Shown here: positions 8,527-15,271 of the stretch, one piece after another
How positions within the stretch are numbered: position 1 is the first letter of the stretch
How the letters are laid out: each line of letters begins with the position of its first letter
Assembly (NCBI GenBank): GCA_000697335.1
Contig: JNEM01013383.1
Coordinates: 1-15,271 of the forward strand
Direction of reading: 5' to 3'
Source: Conidiobolus incongruus B7586
Taxonomy: Eukaryota > Entomophthoromycota > Entomophthoromycetes > Entomophthorales > Conidiobolaceae
Length of the DNA: 15,271 nucleotides
Notes under the pieces: generated by a model
Seen by the model: only the letters and a program-made list of their open reading frames with translations
Database searches by the model: none
What the model was told of the DNA's origin: nothing
Position numbers and translations under genes: made by a program

Positions 8527-9956
8527 CCAGTTCAGTTTATTAATTTTAATTGTTGAAAATGATTTAAAAAATAATTAAGAATTAAAATATAGCTGATTTT
8601 TTATTATTTTAGTGATTATAATCTTATATATTATATAAATCAAAAATTTTTTTAATTTTTTATTAAATTATAATATTGGTAAATTTGAAATTTATTAAAG
8701 TGTCAGTTTTTATATAATTTATTATTGAATTATTAAGGTATATTTTTTGAGTTTAAAATTTATTAAATTAATATTAATGAATGACACAATATTAATACTT
8801 AATAATACATTTTTAAGGCAATTTTTAATAAAACAAAATTAAAATGACATTATGTCTTATTCACCAAATTCAGTTCTTTGATTTTTAAATCAATCATTTT
8901 CTTGGGGATTTATTATCTGGAGAATATGATAGAAAGGGCATCAAAGATCAGTCTAAAATAATTTAATTTTTAATCACCTCAGTAATATACATATAATTAA
9001 TATTATGTAAAATACAAGATTCTTTGATTAAAATTATCTTTCATTAATTAATAATATTGGTTTTTTAAAGTTCTATACTATATCCTAATATCAAATTCTA
9101 AGTTTAGTGATAATAGTTGATGGAATATGATATGATCTATATTTATATATATATTTAAGATTAATATTCAATTTTTTTCAAATAATTCTTACTTTGGTAT
9201 TTATGGCAGCTACTACTTTTCAACCCAAGAGCTTCTTTTATTACTTGGTAATAGATTATATATTTGAATCTATGATTTATCAAATTTAATGATTATATGA
9301 AATTTAATACCATAATAATTATGGTCTTTAATCTATATGCACATATAACATACTTTTCTCTTATTTTTTCATTCTTAACTAAAATAAAAAATACTTAGAA
9401 TTTTAAATTTTTTTTGTAAATTTTAAATCATTTTAAAATCAAGTATTAAGAGAGTTTAGGTTAAAATATGGAAACTGTGCTAGTTATTTTGCTAAGTCAT
9501 ATTAGTAATAAATGAAAATATTTCTGAATTTCATTCTTATTTCGTTTGTTGTTTATAGATGAAAAATAACTTAGAAAAGGTATGTCATTGATATTGGGTT
9601 TTCTAGCTTTGACCTATCTAAAGCAACTATATTTTGAAAGACCTCTACTACTAATTGCTACTTGCAGATCTTGTCAATTATTGATAGTGGGGGTTTTATA
9701 TAATATGATTTTTTGACAAATGCTCTTTGTTTAATTTTGATTAAATTTCAAATTCAACAATTTTCCAATATGTTAGCTACAGTAATAATTTCCATTTACA
9801 AAGTCTATATATTATTTAATGATTATGATCTATTGTAAAACAATTAATAGCTATTTTGTATCATATTATAATAGTACTCTAACAAATGTGATTTATAAAA
9901 AGTTAATTGATTAAAATTTGCTACTTTATATTTTGAGTTAATAAAAAAGAAAATTT

Positions 9957-11450
9957 TATCTTATGAGGAATTGATTGTATTATCAGATGACAGTAATTTG
10001 AATCCCAATTCTCTCCAATCAGACATTCCCTATAGTGTGCATTTTTTAGGTATGATGGAACCTCCCAAAGTATAGTTGGGACTCAAAAAAATTTTGTCTC
10101 TAGCGGTATTGAGAGTCGGTTAAATTATGGTAAAGGTCAATTAAAATTTAATTTAGTATATATACTCAATCTATGTTCCAATTGTCATCCCAAGTAAATT
10201 ACTCACTCCATTAACTTTCATTTGACCAAATTCTGTCCATTTGTGTAGTTATCAATGCGACTTACATCGATGCCGCACTAGCATATGAATGACGACACAT
10301 TCTATTAGATTTGATGGTAACGAACTTAATGGAGATTTGACAGAAGTTTGATCAATCATACTCTACCGAGTTCTCTTATTATTTGAAACGATTAAGAAAG
10401 ATGTCTGATAAATTGGGGTATTCAGATAAGGTAATGAAATCAGTTTTCAATTAATAATATTGGTCAGAGATATTTTACATCATTGTAATCTCTCAGCGTT
10501 CTTTATTGATTTCATCTTCAGCAAATATCGGGAACTGTAAGGCGACAGAATGAATTTCATCGTGTCAGGAGGTTCTCCAATTTCGCAAGTGAACTTTCAT
10601 TTTGTCAGTAGTGCTCTGTATCCTGTCGCTCAGGGCTGTGGTATCACGGGAATGTTGAACTACAGATCCACCGGTGTCAGCACTATGGATATCGTTGGTC
10701 AGGTGGGCTACCCTTCGAGGAACAAGGAATTCAACTTTGAATATTGACATTTCTTCCAAATATTTTATTAATTATGGTATATGATATCAATTATTATCTT
10801 AAATATGAAATATTTTATCACTAATATAAGTCCACGAGAAGAAATCTGGCTCCGAGGCAATCATTTGAAGAGTAGGTACTTCAAAGAACCCAATCGCAAT
10901 GCAGAAGCCACCACACCGGACGGTTGGTTGCGCACGAGTGACGTCGGCCAATTAAATCCTGATAGCACGTTGTCAATTATTGACAGCAAGAAAAATCTAG
11001 TCAAACTATCGAAGGGGGTGTATACATTGTTACTAAAAAGTTAGTAAATATATTGAATCCAATATGATTGTCGATAATGGATATATTGTTGTAATTCAGA
11101 AAAAATTTAAACTTGTCATTGTCATAGTTCCCAACCTGAAAGCTATCGTTCAACTTCACAAGGTTGGGGATTGTACAAACTTATTGAGGATGTTAAGGAA
11201 TATCAAATTTTGAGTCATCTAATGTTTGAAGACATGGTTGCAACTGGCAAACCTGAGTGCTTAGTGGGAGCTGAATTGATCAATCAATTATTTTGCTAGA
11301 AGAATTATGAAATCCTAAAGTAATTAAAATCATCAATTTTATCTCAGTATGTAATTTGATTATTTAGAATGCATTAGAAGAGGAATGTCGAAGTTTTGTC
11401 TCAAAACGAAATCGATTTGTTGTTCTCCAAATGATGATTTCATTAAATAA
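9957..11450 (+). pseudogene. Long-chain acyl-CoA synthetase (AMP-binding family), broken copy 1
   Basis: Relic of an enzyme that activates long-chain fatty acids to acyl-CoA via an acyl-AMP. Landmarks appear in family order: SYEELIVL (about 9963); a worn P-loop region, DIPYSV then EPPK (10022-10071); TYIDAALAYE (about 10260); LYRVLLLFETIKKDV (about 10360); FIVSGGSPISQ (10556-10590); LYPVAQGCGITGM (A5-like, worn YGxTE); VGYPSRNKEF; PREEIWLRGNH (10832-10864); GWLRTSDVGQLNPDSTLSIID (10922-10983), the hinge/D-loop area; KKNLVKLSKG; then LNALEEECRSF near the C terminus (about 11370). Pieces lie in different frames, with stops between them and likely intron remnants at about 10130-10250, 10430-10497 and 10745-10795. 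The first 200 or so residues of a normal 650-700-residue enzyme are not found. The decayed P-loop and frame breaks make function very unlikely. Confidence 0.88.
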
Positions 11451-12025
11451 AAGACATAAGCAGTTAAAATTCGATTTTTTAACGATTTTAACATTAGTTA
11501 AATATGATTTCCATTAATTCATTTTCATGATATTAGTATTAAATTGTATTATGTTTTTTTCCAAAACATTAAATAAATAAAAATGAAATATTCAATATGT
11601 ATATTATATATATTTGAGAAACTGATTCAATTTTTCTTTGGATTAAATAAAATTTCAAGATAGAATGATAATATGATAATATGATAGCATTGATAAGATG
11701 GTAATATATCAAATTAGTTTCACTTAAACTTGATTAAAATTCAAATATTAATTCAATTGAAATTTTTGGAAAATTAGGTTGTTGATGAAAATATATTGGA
11801 TATTAAAATTAAAATTTGTCAGCATCATTGTAGTATTGAATAAAATTTTTATCGATTATGAAGCTTATTGAAATATTGCATAGTCAATGTTTCTTAAAGG
11901 TGTTGATATATTATTTTATCAAAAACATTGTAATATTTTTTTGAATATACTATTGAAACTAGTATTATTGAAAATAATTTTTCAATTTAAATACCATGTT
12001 AAAATTGGTGATTTTAATTATTTCA
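11451..12025. other. AT-rich spacer between the two acyl-CoA synthetase relics
   Basis: About 575 bp lying tail to tail between the two relics. No reading frame or RNA is seen. A segment corresponding to the last exon of copy 1 (LNALEEECRSF) was looked for on the - strand here and not found. Confidence 0.5.
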
Positions 12026-13995
12026 GAATTCCACAATTCTTCTACCAAAATTAATTATTTGAAGTGTTTATTCCACACTGAGCCTCCAGATTTCGTTATA
12101 GTTAATAAATTTTCAAGGCTTAGCTGACATAATAGGAGAAATTTCTCGATTTAGGCAATTGAGTCAATAAATCTTCAATTATATTCAATTTTAGCAAATT
12201 ATGAATCGCTTGGAATTGAGTACAACCACAACAATAAGTTTAGAATTGTTCTGATCCACAACGAAGCAGGCCATATCCCCAAAAATATTAGACTTATGAA
12301 TATTTTTCAGTTTCTCAAGGGCAATATAATCCCAATTAAGTAGTTTGAATGAAATTTTCTTGCGGTCGATTATAGTTAAGTGTCATCGAGATTGAATTAA
12401 TCGGCCTCTCGAGTTTTTAGGCAATTATCAGTAGTGTATGATTCAGCAATACTTGAAGGTTGATTGAAGTAACTCAGAGTGAAAATACTTTCGCAGAGCT
12501 AGATTTATCCTTGTGAATTTTCATTGATTGATAGGTATCGCTTGTCTGGAATATCCACCACTATCAAAATATCTAATCTAATCATTATATAATATAATAA
12601 AATACTTAAATTTTTTAGCATTCGATGACAACCCCACATGACTGTATTTCCAAGTAACATTAAACCCTTTATACTCGTAGACACCTGCTATCGTCTTGTC
12701 GTAGCCTTGGGCAATTGCAAATAAAATATTTGTCACGAAATTGAAGATGTCTAGGGAGATCAGGGCGCCACCAACAATAATGAGCTTCAACCCTACCACC
12801 CAACAGCTCTGCACTTTTTAAAGATCTGATCGATAAAGAATATTGGTCAATTGTACACACTCAAAATATATTTAAAACCAAATTCATTAATTATTTGGGA
12901 TAAAATACCTTCCTAGGTTGCCAATCTGTTAATCACACCTCTCCTAATTCTGTCCAAAGCTTGAGGAACTCTGTACAGGGTTGTAGCTCGATATCACATC
13001 AAACCACCATGATGATTCACTACTATGGGATCCATTAAACTACGTAGCGATCAGTACGCTATTATGGCACCAGTATAAGTTGGGTTAAAAATCCAAAGTA
13101 AAGCTAAAAATGTGAGACATTGCCAAGTAAATTAAAATGAAAATTGTTGGATGTGATAACGTTGAGGTAAGTTTAGTAATAGGCTGCGACTAAAATTCCC
13201 TTAATTTATACTTAATAATAAAATTAAGCAGGATTACCAACGGAACAAATATCCCTGTGGATGGTGGCCACACTTTTGGGGGTCCGGTACTTCCAAATGT
13301 AAAATTATGCATGCAATGTCATCAACTTTTGGCACATTTGGATCCTTAGAATTTTCAAGACCTAGTAGGATTAATTCTTTTAAACGCTTAATATCAATAT
13401 CTGGTTTGAGTTGCAATAACTAAGATTTCAACTTCTCGTCCACAATTTTAGAAAATATCAAAGTAGTTGAAGTATTCAACTCAAACAATATTTTGGTGAA
13501 AGCTGAAAATTGTGGGAATGATGTGAACAAATGAGAGATTTGACATACTTCAACAATGTCCTTGGACCCATCGGTTCCCAAAGTGGTGTGTATTGTAACT
13601 ACGGTGATGAATTGGGTAGATACACCTAAAATTTTGGTTATTAAATAATTATCATATATTCATTTACTTAATCCTATAGATTTCCAATATATAACAAAAA
13701 AGTGGTGAAAAACATCAAATACCATAACGAAAATCAAATATATGAATTATCTTGTAGATGCAAACAATTCCAATTTTGCACTCAATTTCATTCGAACTTG
13801 AATGTATTCACTATCAACTTGATTCAAACATAAGTCATATTTTTCATACGTTATAAATTTGTACCTTGACAATTCTTTCAATTCCAACTGTTTCAGAGCC
13901 TTGATCTTTTCTCATTTTATAGTAGTCTCCACTTTGATTTCTTTCACATGAGTCTGAATCAATGTGTGTTGGCAGAAGTTTTCTCCCACTGGCAT
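12026..13995 (-). pseudogene. Long-chain acyl-CoA synthetase (AMP-binding family), broken copy 2
   Basis: Paralogue of the 9957-11450 relic, facing it. Reading on the - strand from about 13995: FITYEKYDLCLN; MKLSAKLELFAST (the 'LALFA' block); ITVVTIHTTLGTDGSKDIVE; LKELILLGLENS and VDDIACII (13330s); a frame-broken P-loop equivalent to TSGSTGPPKG (about 13280); MSHIFSFTLDF, TYTGAIIAY, then TTLYRVPQALDRIRRGVIN (about 12950); LKLIIVGGALISLDIFNFV (12770s); AIAQGYDKT; HVGLSSNAKKFKYF; IDRKKISFKL and DYIALEKLKNIHKS (12300s); ending with LVEELWNSEIIKI (about 12030). The P-loop donor region GTAATCC and later intron remnants are still visible. Several frame changes and stops break it. The C-terminal exon is absent or unrecognisable. 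The start is approximate: ATG 13995 is the first upstream Met but the extreme N terminus is not clearly matched. Confidence 0.87.
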
Positions 13996-15032
13996 CTTCT
14001 TGACGGAAATTGTGATCGTATTATAATGAGCGTGAATGTGATTAGGGAGGTTTAAAATTTTGGTGAGTTCTCAAGATTTGCGATTCACCATTAGAGAACT
14101 TTGGGAAATTGAATTAGATTGGGATGCTCTCTTGTAGTTTATTTATTTTATAATTTTGAATCTTTTATCATTTAGTGAATTCTCTCTTTTATATATTGAC
14201 TTTTTCAAACATTATATTCTTATATATAAATTCAAATAATTTTTTTTATTATTTACAAAATTTATGAAAGTTTTAAATTTAATTATAAAATTCTAAATTA
14301 TTTGATAAAAATATTCCGGTTTGCAATATTGCAAGATAAATTTTATAATGAATAAAATTGATATATTAATTTCAATTGATTTCTTAAGAATAAATTTTAA
14401 TCACCAAATTTTTCTTTTAAGCTATCAATGTTATCTGTTTTGCTTACTTTTTTAGATTTCAAGTTGAATTGTTGGTTCCTAATCAAAATTTGGAACAAAA
14501 ATGAAAGATTATAAATTATAATTAATAAAAAAGGAAATGTTGTCAAAATGGGAAATTTTATAGATTTCAAACTCAAAATGTTTCATTAACAAAAGGGTTT
14601 GAGTATATTTCAGATTTAGTAATTTGAATTTTTTTGTTTTTGGATAAGGGGGTTTAATATGGTAATCTAAGAATTCAAAGGAGCAAGGTCAAAGATTATA
14701 GTAGAGTATTTGCTGATTCTGAAGCATAATTTCATTTAATGGTTCATTTTATTTATCATGTATTAATATAATATTGTTAAACTGATTTAGTTAAAGTAAT
14801 GATAGAATAGATATACAAAAAATCGAAGAGATAAAATATCCAAAACATTGAACGTTAAATTGAATGATATTTTAGAGATAATTCAATATGCAAATTATCA
14901 ATAAATTAAAATTTAATAACTATAAAAAATTATATAATGAAATAGGTGTTACAGAGTTAATAATAATTTTAATATTAAGAATATAAATATTATATATGAA
15001 CAATTATAAAAGTGTAATATTTTGAAATACAA
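13996..15032. other. AT-rich intergenic region, no gene seen
   Basis: About 1 kb of A/T-rich sequence. Positions 13996-14140 are somewhat more complex and could be upstream remains of the acyl-CoA synthetase copy 2, but could not be matched to the family. The rest shows no open frame or recognisable signal. Confidence 0.55.
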
Positions 15033-15271
15033 TTATATATATTGACAAGAGTAATAGGAATATAGAATATATGTTAAGATATGTGTCAAGGTTATTAGCT
15101 CCTTGAGCGTCATCGAGGATACTGACATAGCCATTGTGTAAGCCAGATTGTGAAGCATTGTGCCTACAAACTGAGGTAGACTGCCGATGATCAGTTCCCT
15201 GGCTATCCGACCATGATTACTGTTGAATGGGGCATTAAAGAGGGCGACTAAATCAGCAGTAGTAGTGGCAG
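15033..15271 (-). CDS. Partial unrecognised reading frame running off the window end
   Basis: On the - strand a frame is open from the window edge (first complete codon at 15269) for 78 residues to TAA at 15035-15033. The first 64 residues look like real protein, for example FNAPFNSNHGRIARELIIGS and SSMTLKELITLTHI: mostly amphipathic helical, no membrane segment. At about 15078 the composition drops abruptly to A/T, and the last 14 residues are Tyr/Ile-rich, so the conserved part ends there and the tail may be read-through into non-coding DNA. It could be the 3' end of a host gene, or a fragment of a mobile element (a helical capsid-like region is one weak possibility). I do not recognise it. 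Most of it lies outside the window. Confidence 0.4.
   Translation of the reverse strand, partial: ATTTADLVALFNAPFNSNHGRIARELIIGSLPQFVGTMLHNLAYTMAMSVSSMTLKELITLTHILTYILYSYYSCQYI

Larger units (their letters stand above)
7956..9956. other. 3' flank and AT-rich intergenic region, with one GC-richer island
   Basis: Two kilobases with no supported gene. The exception in composition is an island at about 8400-8534, listed separately. An ATG at 9203 opens 15 codons (MAATTFQPKSFFYYL) running into a GT, and the region 9560-9700 has moderately complex sequence. These might be remnants of the 5' part of the acyl-CoA synthetase relic that becomes recognisable at 9957, but I could not match them to the family. 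Confidence 0.5.

Noticed and set aside
9203-9248. ATG followed by 15 protein-like codons and a GT, as a possible first exon of the acyl-CoA synthetase relic
   Set aside because: Too short, no match to the family's N terminus that I can recognise, and more than 700 bp from the first certain block.
10565-10759. 64-codon open frame on the - strand
   Set aside because: Antisense to the most readable part of the acyl-CoA synthetase relic on the + strand.
12669-12860. 63-codon open frame on the - strand as a separate gene
   Set aside because: It is one frame of the acyl-CoA synthetase copy 2 relic (it begins in the correct frame before the GGR motif and then drifts off), not an independent gene.

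Overview
This is a very AT-rich eukaryotic nuclear window, most likely from a fungus. The evidence is short GT-AG introns (50-143 nt) in a gene of clearly higher GC than its surroundings, fungal-style Tc1/mariner transposons decayed by C-to-T changes, and long-chain acyl-CoA synthetase relatives that keep introns. The general look suggests an AT-rich early-diverging fungus, possibly an entomophthoralean (Conidiobolus-like) lineage, but that placement is an inference and not secure.

Layout. Positions 1-4300 are a transposon graveyard. Two copies of one Tc1-like family lie there in opposite orientation (about 290-1857 with transposase on +, about 2626-4197 with transposase on -). Both have about 215-bp terminal inverted repeats. 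Positions 4200-6280 hold no supported gene, only a weak solo-LTR-like segment and two exact inverted repeats just before the gene. Positions 6281-7955 hold the only gene that looks intact: seven exons, 402 residues, with three tandem 43-residue repeats and a 5-nt microexon. I do not recognise its family. After about 2 kb of AT-rich DNA come two broken long-chain acyl-CoA synthetase genes facing each other tail to tail (about 9957-11450 on + and about 12026-13995 on -). The last 240 bases enter a reading frame on the - strand that continues beyond the window.

How it fits together. The transposons were erased mainly by transitions that turn Gln and Trp codons into TAA or TAG while leaving length almost unchanged, as expected from a RIP-like process. 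The acyl-CoA synthetase copies decayed by mixed substitutions and frame changes, with intron remnants kept, so they are DNA-level duplicates and not retrocopies. The repeat gene shows neither kind of damage. Nothing in the sequence links the repeat gene functionally to its neighbours.
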